Source: Mytilisepta virgata
Lineage: Eukaryota; Mollusca; Bivalvia; Mytilida; Mytilidae
DNA: 64,000 bases
Assembly (NCBI GenBank): GCA_028015205.1
Contig: CM051511.1
Coordinates: forward strand, 4,154,001 to 4,218,000
Direction: 5' to 3'
Both the position numbers and the translations under genes were made by a program. Below are positions 1-10,388 of the stretch, one piece after another (within the stretch, counting starts at the first letter, position 1; every line of letters starts with the position of its first letter). A model generated the notes under the pieces. It did no database searches and was not told the origin of the DNA. It saw only the letters and a program-made list of their open reading frames with translations.

Positions 1-386
1 TTAGTGCTTGTCATAGACTTCACAGTTCAGAATTAACTGACCAGGAAAACCGGGAAATCTACGGGAAATGTAATAATCCAAATGGACATGGTCATAATTA
101 TAAGGTTGAAGTTATAATCAGAGGTGGCGTGGATCCTGTCACTGGTATGGTAATGAACTTGGTCACACTAAAGGACCATATGATGAAATTTGTTATTAAC
201 ATTCTGGACCACAAAAACCTGGATTTGGACGTTCCTTACTTTAAAAACGTCGTTAGCAGTGCAGAAAACATCGTTGTTTTTATATGGAACCAGCTTGAAA
301 AAGTTATCCGAAAAGAATTATTATATGAAGTGAGACTACATGAAACGGAAAAAAATGTTGTTTACTACCGCGGGGAAACTTCTTGA
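1..386 (+). CDS. PTS: 6-pyruvoyl-tetrahydropterin synthase, 5'-truncated by window edge
   Basis: This encodes most of 6-pyruvoyl-tetrahydropterin synthase, which converts dihydroneopterin triphosphate to 6-pyruvoyl-tetrahydropterin in cytosolic tetrahydrobiopterin synthesis. Codons are in frame from base 3 (reading S-A-C-H-R-L-H-S) to the TGA at 384-386, about 127 residues; the family is about 145 residues, so roughly the first 18 lie outside the window. Visible family hallmarks are the zinc-binding His of CHRLHS, the catalytic Cys and two zinc His in YGKCNNPNGHGHNY, the Asp-His pair in LDHKNLD, and the Glu near the C-terminus in HETEKNVVYYRGE. All expected active-site residues are present, so the enzyme looks intact. 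No intron interrupts the reading frame, whereas animal PTS genes are usually split in this region; a retrocopy or an intron-poor paralogue is possible. No poly(A) tract follows the stop directly. Confidence 0.93.
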   Translation, partial: SACHRLHSSELTDQENREIYGKCNNPNGHGHNYKVEVIIRGGVDPVTGMVMNLVTLKDHMMKFVINILDHKNLDLDVPYFKNVVSSAENIVVFIWNQLEKVIRKELLYEVRLHETEKNVVYYRGETS

Positions 387-1372
387 CGCCATGCATGATA
401 AATATAGACTTAATTACACGCCTGCTTATCTCTCTAGTGTATATCAATTGATAATCATAAATATTCTTATTATTCTGTTATATTTAAAAAATCCAAGAAT
501 TTGATTCGCTTAAGCATAATATTTCGTTAGTTTGTCTATTTAATATTTCGTTAGTTTGTTTATTTAATTTTAGTTAATTACATACGAGTACAGCTGCAAA
601 ATCCGCTCTAAACGAATGGTCAATATCTTTCATATATATATAGCCTATAGCCAATATTAGTTTAGAACAAATTTTTCAACAATAATTGTATATGTCTAAA
701 TGTGATGCTGCACACGCATCAAACGGGAACAATTTGTTGAATCATATTCCCCAGATTTTGAAATAATTGTTATGAATTAGAGAGGTAAGTGGGCGGGATG
801 TTGTACCTGTGTTTTTGTTAATCTTGTATGATTGAATTGTTCTAAAAAGCAGTGTTTTAGGGGATAAACGGCATCAGTATATTATTGGGTCAAATTAATG
901 TACGATCTATGCCAATCAATTTAGTCACTTTTATATAATTAGGAACCGGTCAAAATTTATCGAGACATAGGACATGTGCAAATAGGCATGGACATGCACT
1001 TTTTAAAGCAGAATTTCCACGGGATCTGAAGTTTTTTCAATAAAAATGTGCATGGGAAATTGTCTTTTTTTATCAAGTTATGTTATATAGTTAACCATGT
1101 TAACCTTGTAGAGTGTCCAATCCCGTTAGTTATAATTCAAATTCAAATTCAAATTTTATTTGCGAAACAAAAAACCAAACTTGGGTTGAGCAAATACATA
1201 TACATATATATAGCACATTATTAATACATACATACAATCATACAATAAAACATGTAAAAAGCATATCAAAACAGCTAAGAGTCTCCCTTCCTCAGTTACA
1301 ATTTATAAAAGACACCACTGCCTTAATATCATCTGGTGTTGATGGATTTAAGATGGCAACTAGTTTTTGAGC
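387..1372. other. AT-rich non-coding stretch
   Basis: I see no gene here. The sequence is AT-rich with short ATATAT and AAATTC runs. An 85-codon open frame around 1113-1370 is low-complexity and lacks any recognisable motif. Confidence 0.6.
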
Positions 1373-1381
1373 GAAATTTTT

Positions 1382-2796
1382 ATACGACCGCAAAATTTTT
1401 GCGGTCGTATATTGGTATGACGTTGGCGTCGTCGTCATCGTCGTCGTCGTCGTCGTCGTCCGGCGTCGTCGTCATCGTCCGAAGACATTTGATTTTCGCA
1501 CTATAACTTTAGTATAAGTTAAAAGAAATCTATGAAATTTAAACACAAGGTTTATGACCACAAAAGGAAGGTTGAGATTGATTTTGGGAGTTTTGGTCCC
1601 AACAGTTTAAGAATTAGGTTCCAAAAAAGGGCCCAATAAGCATTTTTCTTGGTTTTCGCGCAATAACTCTAGTATAAGTAAATAGAAATCTATGAAATTT
1701 TAACACAAGGTTTATGACCACAAAAGGAAGGTTGGGATTGTTTTTGGGAGTTTTGGTCCCAACAGTTTAGGAATTAGGGGCTAAAAAAGGGCCCAAATAA
1801 GCTTTTTTCTTGGTTTTTGCACAATAACTTTAGTATAAGTAAATAGAAATCTATGAAATTTAAACACAAGGTTTATGACCACAAAAGGAAGGTTGGGATT
1901 GATTTTAGGAGTTTTGGTCCCAACAGTTCAGGAATTAGGGGCCAAAAGGGTCCAAAATTAAACTTTGTTTGATTTCATCAAAAATTGAACTATTGGGGTT
2001 CTTTGATATGCCGAATCTAACCGTGTATTTAGATTCTTAATTTTTGGTCCCGTTTTTAAATTGGTCTACATTAAGGTCCAAAGGGTCCAAAAATAAACTT
2101 AGTTTGATTTTAACAAAAATTTAATTCTTGGGGTTCTTTGATGTGCTGAATCTAAACATGTACTTAGTTTTTTTATTATGGGCCCAGTTTTCAAGTTGGT
2201 CCAAATCAGGGTCCAAAATTAAACTTTGTTTGTTCCATGACTATGATGTCATTTTCTATTTTAATACGTTTATGGTGTATTTAAATGGGCTGTTATGGTT
2301 GCAAAGTATAAAGAAATGGTAGGGGGGATTTGAAAACAAAATTTAGGGGAGGGGGTAAATGAGAAATTGGGGAGGGGACAATTTTTTTCTCATTTCATAT
2401 TTCATAAATTAAAAAGAAAATTTCAATTTTTTTTAGCAAAAAAAGGGTGGGGGGGTTACAATAAATTTTATTGTTTTTTTTTTTTGGGGAGGGGGGTCAA
2501 TGTGCAACTTCATAGTGTATTGCACAAAAGCTAAAAAAGGGGTAAATTATTTTTTTTTGGGGGGGGGGGGCAGGGGCAATTCTCCACAGCATATTGTATT
2601 GCACAAGAAGCAAAAAATTGAAGATAAATTCAAATCATATGACCAATTCTAAGTTCTTTGATTTCAGTTATTCTGTGTCAGAAACCTATTATGTGTCAAA
2701 TATTTAATTACAATCCAAATTCAGACCTATATCAAGTGCGAATATTGTGTCCATTTTTGCCCCAATTGTTCAGGGTTGGAGCTCTGCGGTCGTATC
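1382..2796. repeat. Dispersed composite repeat bounded by GCGGTCGTAT motifs
   Basis: The block opens with a perfect 14-bp hairpin (1382-1410, arms ATACGACCGCAAAA), followed by a GTC/ATC microsatellite at about 1425-1480. Three monomers of about 155-160 bp then follow (near 1490, 1650 and 1815), each containing 'ACAAGGTTTATGACCACAAA'. G-rich and T-rich degenerate tracts occupy 2330-2580. The motif GCGGTCGTAT returns at 2786-2795. The matching outer motifs suggest one unit rather than scattered pieces. Confidence 0.7.
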
Positions 2797-2829
2797 CAGC
2801 TGCGCTCAGCGAAGCAATTTATTAATTTT

Positions 2830-2990
2830 GATGCCGATCGGAAATCCAAGACATAGTTAACTCAGGACCCAATGTTTAAAAAATCTTCTTGTTTTAACTG
2901 TCATGTGGATACAACAGACCTTACATTTTCCAATGGGCTAATAGAGGCCAGGTGCGCGATACAGGCTCATGTGAGACTCTAGTTTTGTTA
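2830..2990 (+). repeat. Degenerate tail of an AGCTCACCTG-family element
   Basis: A monomer fragment (CTTCTTGTTTTAACTG) is followed by 'CCAGGTGCGCGATACAGGCT', a mutated form of the family's right end. The left end is not recognisable. Confidence 0.5.
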
Positions 2991-4290
2991 CACAATAGAA
3001 TGGGACATTTCATTTTCTTCATTTGTAGGCCTATAACCATAGGACTGCAACTTTTTTTTACAATTTAACTTTTTTGCACCGGTCCCATGCCTTGATAAAT
3101 TTACGATATGTAGAATGGAAAGATACGGGTTATACGTTAATGAAACAACATATCCTACTAATTTACAATGTATTTGTAAATGCAAAGAAAAACGTTGGGG
3201 GAATCTTCATCACTAGCGCCATCCTGATTGATAGAATGTTTAAATAGATATTTTAACTAGCTGCTGCCATTATAAGTTATGACCCAGAGCCTGTAGTACA
3301 ATGGACATTTAGACAAAGAACAAAATTGTTGTACTGTGGACGATGAGGCGTAATTTTCATGGTATTTCAGACACCGGGTTCATAACGTACGATTTTCTAA
3401 GCAATGTTTAAATAAAAATTAAATGTGCGATTTTATTTTGTGAAATCGTTTTCAACTGGCTGTTAAGCCTTCTGCTAAATCCCCATGTCTGCCCTACACA
3501 ATCAAATGAAATCGTTCTGAAAACGTAAACAACCTTACAATAAAATCATATTATACCCTCGTTACAGCCTGAACACAAAGCCAAAATATTTCAACCATAT
3601 GTGGATAACGTGTGCTATCTTTGGGTGTCATATAAACTATATTCGGAGAGGTCACCGCACACCATTAATCCTTTTTATTCATGTTTGTTATACGTGTCAC
3701 ATTGAAAAAGTCCTCGATCAGATTAAAAACACATATTTTATTCCAGATATGGGTATTATTATTTGAAATAACAAAAATTTCATCGTATATGAAAATATTA
3801 ACCAACTTGCCCACAACTGCAACTGCTCTATTTCCATATAGATATTTTAGATATATGGCTTTACTCAGAGCCTCTGTGATATACTGAAATTGTCCATACC
3901 CGACCAATTCCCGACTATCTATACGATCAGGTCGATCTGGTCTGGTCGAGATCGGGTTGAGATTGACCAAACGTTGATTTAGTCGAGATCGTGCATTGGT
4001 CGGGATAATCGAATAAATATCCAATTAGTGGTCTGTCGGGTTGAATGGTATAGTTGGGGTCGTGTACGGTCGGGTAGAAGTCGTAGAAAGGCCCGATCAA
4101 GAATTTGGTTGCGCTTTGTTGGGGAAATTTGGGCAATCGTGATCATCGAGCTGATCTGATCGGCAGTGTGAACCTACCTAGAGTTTTTCGATTGGGTTAT
4201 AGTGCTTAATTAGTTCGTCTTTGGCGTCGATATCATCAGTTTACTAGCCTAAGGGATTATTTTGACTGGTAAAATTTTCAGGTATGACTA
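2991..4290. other. Non-coding stretch, nothing recognised
   Basis: No gene supported. A 119-codon minus-strand open frame at 3665-4024 and its overlapping neighbours have no recognisable domain and no splice context. Confidence 0.5.
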
Positions 4291-4429
4291 CAAAAGCAGC
4301 ACCTCTGCCAAGTTTGGTTATAATTTGCAAAAGGCAGGGGTTCCTGGCAAGAAGACCTTATTGAAGCGATCTTTTTACATGGCGATCTAAGGTCCTACAT
4401 TAAACTAATTTAGTGGCCATCTTCGTTGG

Positions 4430-5335
4430 TGATTTCACCTAAAACAAATTTATTTTAGTTGACTATTTGCTTCTTGTTGGCTAACGTGGCCCAAAGTAAA
4501 AATCTTCTTGTCTTACTGAGCCAATTTAAACGAAATTTGGCAACAATGGTCCTTAGATGGTCCTTTTTCAGAAATGTGTCCGATGACCCGGATTGTCATT
4601 CAAGATGGTTGCTACAGGCAAACTTATTTTAACGTAGTACCCTATGGGAAAATTCATTTAAAAATCTTCTTGTTTGAAACTACAGAGCCAATTGGAATAA
4701 AACTTGGCAGAAATGAGATGGTTGATCCTCTTACAGAATTGTGTCTGATGACACGGACTGTCAACCAAGATGTCCGCCACAGCCGAACTTTAGCATAGGA
4801 CTCTATTGGAAAATTCATTTGAAAATCTTGTCTCAAACTGCAGACTCAGTTGGAACAAAACTGGGCAGAAATAATCATTTGATGGTCCTCTTTCAGATTT
4901 GTGTTCGATGTCGCAGAATGTCAACAAAGTTGGCCGCTACAGCCGAACCTAGTTTAACATATGTCCCTATGGGAAAATTCATTAATTTTCTTGTCTGAAA
5001 CCGCTATGCTAGTTGAAACCAAACTTGCCAGAAATTGTCCTTAGGTGATCCTCTTTCAGAATTGGGTCAGATGACCTGGACTGTCAATAAAGATGGCCGC
5101 TACATCCTAACGTAGTGTAACACAGAACCCTATGGTAAAATTCATTTAAAAAATCTTCTTGTCTGAAAGGACTTGGCCAGTTGGAACCATACTTGGCAGC
5201 CATTGTTATTAATTAGAGTGTCGTCTTTCAGAATTGTGTCCAATAATACAGACTTTTGTTTCTTAGGTGCTTTAATGGCTGTTGACTGGTTAATTGAATC
5301 CAGGTGAGCGATACAGGCCCCTGGTAGCCTCTTGA
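4430..5335 (+). repeat. AGCTCACCTG-family element, five or so monomers
   Basis: Tandem diverged monomers of about 170 bp each carry 'AATCTTCTTGTCT', 'TTGGCAG', 'CCTCTTTCAGAATTGTGTC', 'CAAGATGGCCGC' and 'CCTATGGGAAAATTCATT'. The block ends at about 5302 with CCAGGTGAGCGATACAGGC followed by CTCTTG. The left terminus is degraded. Confidence 0.75.
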
Positions 5336-5870
5336 TCTTTTACAAATTCATTATGATTTCATTGGCAGAATGGCGATGTAGATTTCATGTTAATGTTACT
5401 ACTAGAGGTACTGAAATTTAAGTTTGCTAAGTTCTTTCTTAGATTGTGTCAGATATGATAGAATATAAAGTTAAATGACTTTACAATTTTTATTCAATCA
5501 ATAGTCTAATTACACACTACACATTATGTTAAATTTTATTTTGTTGTGTTTCATATTTCCAAAGCATTTTTCGTAACATCTGGTATTTTATAAGGTAAAA
5601 AAAATGGATTTTATTCATATATTCTTTAGATATTTCAATGTTATAGACTTTTTAACAAATGAGTGCAGTTTTGTATTACATGGGGGCTTGTACATATAGT
5701 AATACCTCAAATTTATCATATATTGTGCCACTTTCCTTTGCTAAAGTTCGGGGCTATCTATCTACAGTTGGATTTCAACTCTACTAATTGGTTAAGCAAT
5801 CAAACTGCAGATAACCCCACCTTGGCCATGTAACGTAGTTTTCTATAGGTAAAACAACTGAAACAAAATA
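5336..5870. other. AT-rich non-coding stretch
   Basis: Nothing beyond AT-rich sequence is recognised. Confidence 0.5.
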
Positions 5871-5874
5871 GAAT

Positions 5875-6312
5875 TGTCCTGAAAGGGACTTATACCCCCC
5901 GCAGCAACATGTCTGTTTTGAAGCCTAAACAAAGTTCAAATCACCATATTTTTTAAACTACTCGTTCAAACAGAAAATCCTGATAATAAGCACATCTCCA
6001 TAATGTGATCTAACACTCCATAAAGTTTCATGAGAATCAGGCAAGTTATGTAGGAGGAGTTGTGGACAACATATGGAACGAAGTTTTGTTAAAAAATGCC
6101 TAAGTCCAAATAGCCATATGTTTTACATTTCTTAAAAATTCCTGACAATATGCACATCTCCATATAGTGATCTAATCCTCCTTTAAGTTACATGAGAATC
6201 ATGCAAGTAATGTAGGAGGAGTTGCGTACAACGTTATTTCGGACAGACGGACGGACAGACAGACAGACTGAAACCTATATACCCCCTCGCAAACTTGCGG
6301 ATGGTATTATAA
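5875..6312 (+). repeat. Dispersed repeat with two internal monomers and a GACG/GACA tail
   Basis: Two monomers of about 165 bp (near 5940 and 6105) share 'ATATGCACATCTCCATA' and 'ATGTAGGAGGAGTTG'. They are followed by a simple run of GACG and GACA at 6243-6273 and the closing segment ACCCCCTCGCAAACTTGCGG. Confidence 0.65.
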
Positions 6313-6900
6313 AAAGAGTTTAGAAGTTCAAAAATATGACATCGATTCTTCGGTAAGGTTTCATACGGTCTTCTCTTGCACCTCACTCCTTCTCAGTCCT
6401 CAGCAGCAGCAGCAATCCCTCCTCATCCTCCTCAGCAGCAGCAATCCCCCTCCTTTCCCTCCTTCTCCTCAAAAACCGAAATAAGCACGAGAGCATGGTG
6501 CTGAGCAGCGATGAGCAGGAAAGAGCAGCGATAAGCAGCAAACAGCAGCATAGAGAGAAGAGCAAAGCAATGAGATGGACCACGGTTGCTAAGGTGGTTG
6601 GTAAGGACACCCCTGCATTGACCATCACCAAACGCTGACAGCATCAGCTGAAATGAAGGTAAGGGGACATAATCCAATGCTACCTTTGGACTTCCCTTGA
6701 CCCAATCGAGAACAGAGACATCATTCGGAATGAAAAGCAGGGAAAAGGGGAGGTCACCCAATAATCCCTCTGTACTGCGTTTACTCTCTGAGTTATACAA
6801 CGTTGAGAAGATCAGCCCCTAGGGACACAATGCGAGACCCTTACCCTATATAGACTGATGACCGACCCAAACACAACCAGGAAACGAAAAAGCGCTGGAA
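6313..6900. repeat. Low-complexity CAG/CTC-rich stretch
   Basis: Runs of CAGCAG and CTCCTC at about 6390-6560 create open frames on the minus strand with Leu/Cys/Arg-rich translations. These show no domain and are attributed to composition. No gene is supported. Confidence 0.5.
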
Positions 6901-6954
6901 AATGGAGATAATCCGATCCGACTTCCGGTAACGCTTGCACGGGACAAACTTCCG

Positions 6955-7372
6955 GGTCCTAGCACGTGACTGACTTCAACATGGAAAATCCATCACTTCC
7001 GAATGCGCATGTGTGCAAATCACTTCCAGTTCCGTCCACACAAGGGCATAACAGAATTCCGGTTTCAGAACGTGACTGACGTCACTTCCGTAAACAAATA
7101 ATGAAAAAATGGCCGGTAGATCATATTCTTCTTGTTGCAAATGCATACTCACCACTTTCTCTTCCGCCCACACATGCGCACAACAAATTCGGGTGCGGGC
7201 ACGTGACTGACGTTACTTCCGTAAACAAAACATGGCGAAATGGTTGGCAAATGCACTACTTCCGTTTCCACATGCGTGTGAACACTTTTCATCCGCATAT
7301 ACTCATGTGCAGAAAAAACTTCCGAGTCCGGACACCTGACTGATGTCACTTCCGTCACCACCACAAATAATA
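6955..7372 (+). repeat. Four-copy tandem repeat containing CRE-like TGACGTCA
   Basis: Four diverged units of about 115-135 bp start near 6964, 7069, 7199 and 7330. Each carries a variant of 'CACGTGACTGACGTCACTTC' followed by TTCCGTAAACAAA. One unit has the perfect palindrome TGACGTCA (7077-7084); an E-box CACGTG is intact in two units. Whether these are regulatory sites or just repeat sequence cannot be told from sequence alone. Confidence 0.65.
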
Positions 7373-7399
7373 AATGAACTGTGCCCATATACCATGTAT

Positions 7400-7930
7400 A
7401 CTTCTCAGGGTCATTAGACACAAGTTTTAAAGAGGACCATCTAAAGATCATTACTACTAAGTCTTGTTCCAATTGGCCAAGTGGCTTCAGACGAGAAGAT
7501 GCGATCTTAGTGACATTCCGGGTTATCAGACACAAGTCTGAAAGAGGACATCTAAGGACCATTGCTGCTAATTAGTTTTCCAATTGGCCAAGTGGTTTCA
7601 GACTGAAAGATTTTTAAACAAATTTTCCCAAAGGGGATGCACGGCCTATGTTAAACTAAGTTCGGCTGTGGCTGTCATCTTCCTTGACAATATGGGTCAT
7701 CGGAAACAATTCTGAAAGAGGATCACCTAAGGACCATTGCTTCCAAGTTTGGTTCCATCTGCAATGAAGTTCCATAGAAGAAGATTTTAAAAATTCATCC
7801 CCCTGTTTTCTTTTTTAGTAACAGCAGCCATGTTGATTGAAAGTCGGGGATACTGGAGACTATCTTGAAAGGGGGCCACCCATGGAACATTTCACCAAAG
7901 TTAGTCCCCAATTGGGCGAATAGTTTCGCG
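7400..7930 (-). repeat. AGCTCACCTG-family monomers, reverse orientation
   Basis: About three monomers read in reverse: 'TCTGAAAGAGGA', 'CTAAGGACCATTGCT' and 'CAATTGGCCAAGTGGTTTCAG' are complements of the monomer landmarks seen at 4430-5335 and 55649-57278. No complete terminus is visible. Confidence 0.65.
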
Positions 7931-8016
7931 GTTTATTATGCGTAAACTGACGCATTTATTTTATATGTTTTCTTTTGTTTATATGCATTCAAAGTCAAGA
8001 AGCTTTATTTTAAGTC

Positions 8017-8477
8017 ATGTTACTCCTTGAAATGCGTCGTATACAGCATAGTATAAATTTACTATATATCTAATATTAGTATCTTTGGATTGTTATTTTG
8101 AAACTCCTGGGATGATGCCTCTGCTGGTGGACCATAGGTCCCCGAGGGTATTCGCCAACCCAGTCGTCAGACTTGTCTGACATGATCATTCATTGATTTG
8201 TTACAGAAATTACCAGTTTTTAGCAAAATTCAAAAATAATAGAAATACTAAGGGTTCATTCCTTGTATTGCACATGGTAGATCTCCTTAGCTGAAATTTG
8301 GCTTCCTATTTCGGTATTTTTGGTTGAGTACTTCTTGTTTAATATAAGTTTGGTTTTTGGTCTTCCAAATGTTTCGGTTTTAATGCTGCTGATGAGAGGT
8401 AACTCCTTGAAATGCGTCGTATACAGCATAGTATAAATTTACTATATCTAATATTAGTATCTTTGGATTGTTATTTT
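8017..8477 (+). repeat. 80-bp direct repeat flanking a 300-bp segment
   Basis: The segment at about 8026-8093 recurs at about 8404-8476. The copies share 'CTCCTTGAAATGCGTCGTAT' and the run through GGATTGTTATTTT; the first copy has two extra bases (ATAT for AT). Between them is a segment containing GATGCCTCTGCTGGTGGACC that I do not recognise. The second copy is the start of the candidate signal-peptide exon at 8412. Confidence 0.8.
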
Positions 8478-8596
8478 AAAGGAACAAAACAACATAAAAG
8501 TTCTGTCAGCATAAGACATACATTACAGCTTCTTACAAATTTAATCAATGGGACACCAACGTTTTCATTAATAAATAGGCTTTATGATAACTTGTA
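8412..8596 (+). CDS. Candidate signal-peptide exon, unplaced
   Basis: The ATG at 8412 opens a 61-codon frame. Residues 1-22 look like a signal peptide: MRR, a polar stretch, then the hydrophobic core LLYLILVSL ending near DCYFKG. The frame ends exactly at a strong donor (CTT|GTAAGA, GT at 8597). This would suit the missing 5' exon of the large receptor gene downstream. However, it ends after the second base of a codon while the next supported exon (12952) begins after the first base, so at least one further exon would be needed, or this is unrelated. The start region is duplicated at about 8030 with a frame-breaking 2-bp difference. Confidence 0.3.
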
Positions 8597-8928
8597 AGAT
8601 AAGTAAGACATTTTTTTTAAGTGACTAATTTTGTTTCCAGAAGAAAGGAACGTGTGTACGTATGTACCTTAAATTTTGTGTTACAAAATCGTAAAATTTG
8701 TGAAAACAAAGGAGTATATTCCACGGGCATAGCTTTGTCCTTAGGTGGTTTTGTCTTTAGCACTTTTGGTCATTTTTGAATTTGCTCTTCAACTTTTTGG
8801 ATCATGGTTGTTTTGGTTTTCATGAACACGTACAACTGATGAGTCGTAAATTAATCGACGAAATGTGCGTGCACCAGATTCAACTTTAAACTGATATCAA
8901 AGAATTTTATTTAAGTTAAGTAACGTTA

Positions 8929-9407
8929 CACTCAGTGGCCATAAATGAGTTCCCACTTGGAAATTTTTCTATGCATGGATATTACATGTAACTTTTGTCC
9001 TGAAGTGATTTTTTATCTGATTGGAAGGAAATTTGTATTGATTGGCAGAAAAAAAACATCTAGTATAATTCATACTAATATTTTATTATTTTTTAATGCA
9101 AATAATAGTTTTTAGCAACATTTTCCCCATTATGCCCAATATAATTTCGAAAAGCTTTAAATTTTACTTGTATTTAAATAATGATTCCTCCAAAATTCGG
9201 AATTACAGAAAAAATTCAAAATTATCTAAAGAAACTTTAAAGATTTCTGAGATTGATCGTAAAAATTTCATAATTATAGCATGTATAGTTCAATAAATAA
9301 CATTAGGACAGTGTTTTAAAAAATGTAGTTTTATTTGAATTGTATATGTATAGGGAAATTTACAAGTCACCAAGGAAACTCATTTATGACTAAGTACTGC
9401 ATGAGTG
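8929..9407. mobile_element. TA-flanked MITE of about 480 bp
   Basis: The ends are imperfect inverted repeats of about 30 bp, sharing CACTC, CATAAATGAGTT and CTTGG, and are flanked by TA (8927-8928 and 9408-9409). The interior is AT-rich with no transposase. TA flanks fit a Tc1/mariner-type non-autonomous element. Confidence 0.65.
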
Positions 9408-9409
9408 TA

Positions 9410-10385
9410 GACCCACCAAGTGCGATTTTGTCCCGCCATTCTTGTCATGCTTGCATTTTCTTTTGTATATGCACATATCCAACCATTTTCCGTTTGGTAA
9501 CCGTAACTTATTAATTTTCTGTTAACAAATTCTGTTTTATGAGTCAACTCCGGTTTTTTATTCATTCAACAAAGGGAAGAAACCCCGTTTTCAACGTCGC
9601 GTGACGTCACTTTCAAATGGAAAACTTCCGGTTTGGAGCAGCGTTGCAGAAACCAAGAAAATGAAGCAATGTTGTCACCTGAAGAAATTTTTTCAAAGTT
9701 TTGTATTTGTCTATTTCTAAGTTTTGTTCAGACAGCAGAAAGCAAAACTGCAAGCGATTCTTTGTGTAAGTAAATCTTTCAAAAGGTTGATTGATGTACG
9801 ACAGTTGACACAGCTCAGCCACACCGGCTTCCTGAATTCGCGATTGCACGTATAGCTTTTTCAATAAAAAAAGAAAGCTGAGAGAAAAACTCTCTCACTT
9901 TTACAGTAGTATTGTATTTACTCTATACAGGACCATTTTTCATGTTTTTCCCAAGTTTGGTGTTTAGTTGTACCTTCCGTAAATAGTTTTCTCCCTTTTG
10001 GCGGGTTCCCAGGTTTGAAGATTTAACGTAAACGTTTTGGATTTTTGTTACTAGAATATTTTCATTTGTTTAAATGCAAACAAAGGGATTGCAACCGAAA
10101 TATAACAAACAAGAACTTAACATGAAAAACAAACACGTATGAAATAAACATATTATGTTATTATAAAAAATCAATCCTTGGTCTTGGACCCATGCCTCCA
10201 TCAAGTTTTAATTAAATATATAAAGGAGTATCAGCTAAACAAAATATAAATAACATGTCATAGATGTCAAATTAGGAACTAATTTGAAACAATGGATAGG
10301 GGAGGTGCAGCAAAAAGGATTCAGGAGCATGTGCTGTGTAACGGTGGATCCTTTCAGACACTGTCTGAGACAGTGTACATTTTTG
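9410..10385. other. Non-coding stretch, nothing recognised
   Basis: Contains a CRE-like GTGACGTCAC at about 9600-9609 and scattered AT-rich sequence. No gene or complete element is supported. Confidence 0.45.
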
Positions 10386-10388
10386 TAT

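Noticed and set aside
3665..4024. 119-codon minus-strand frame
   Set aside because: No recognisable motif, no splice context, and it overlaps open frames on other strands of similar length.
6383..6800. Overlapping minus-strand open frames
   Set aside because: They translate CAG and CTC simple repeats and show no domain.
8641..8659. Mini-exon between TTTGTTTCCAG and GTATGT
   Set aside because: It would follow 8412-8596 in phase but ends on a full codon, which does not join the exon at 12952; nothing else supports it.
9715..9775. Short exon between TTTTGTTCAG and GTAAGT
   Set aside because: Both sites look good, but the resulting phase does not lead into 12952 and the translation has no feature to support it.
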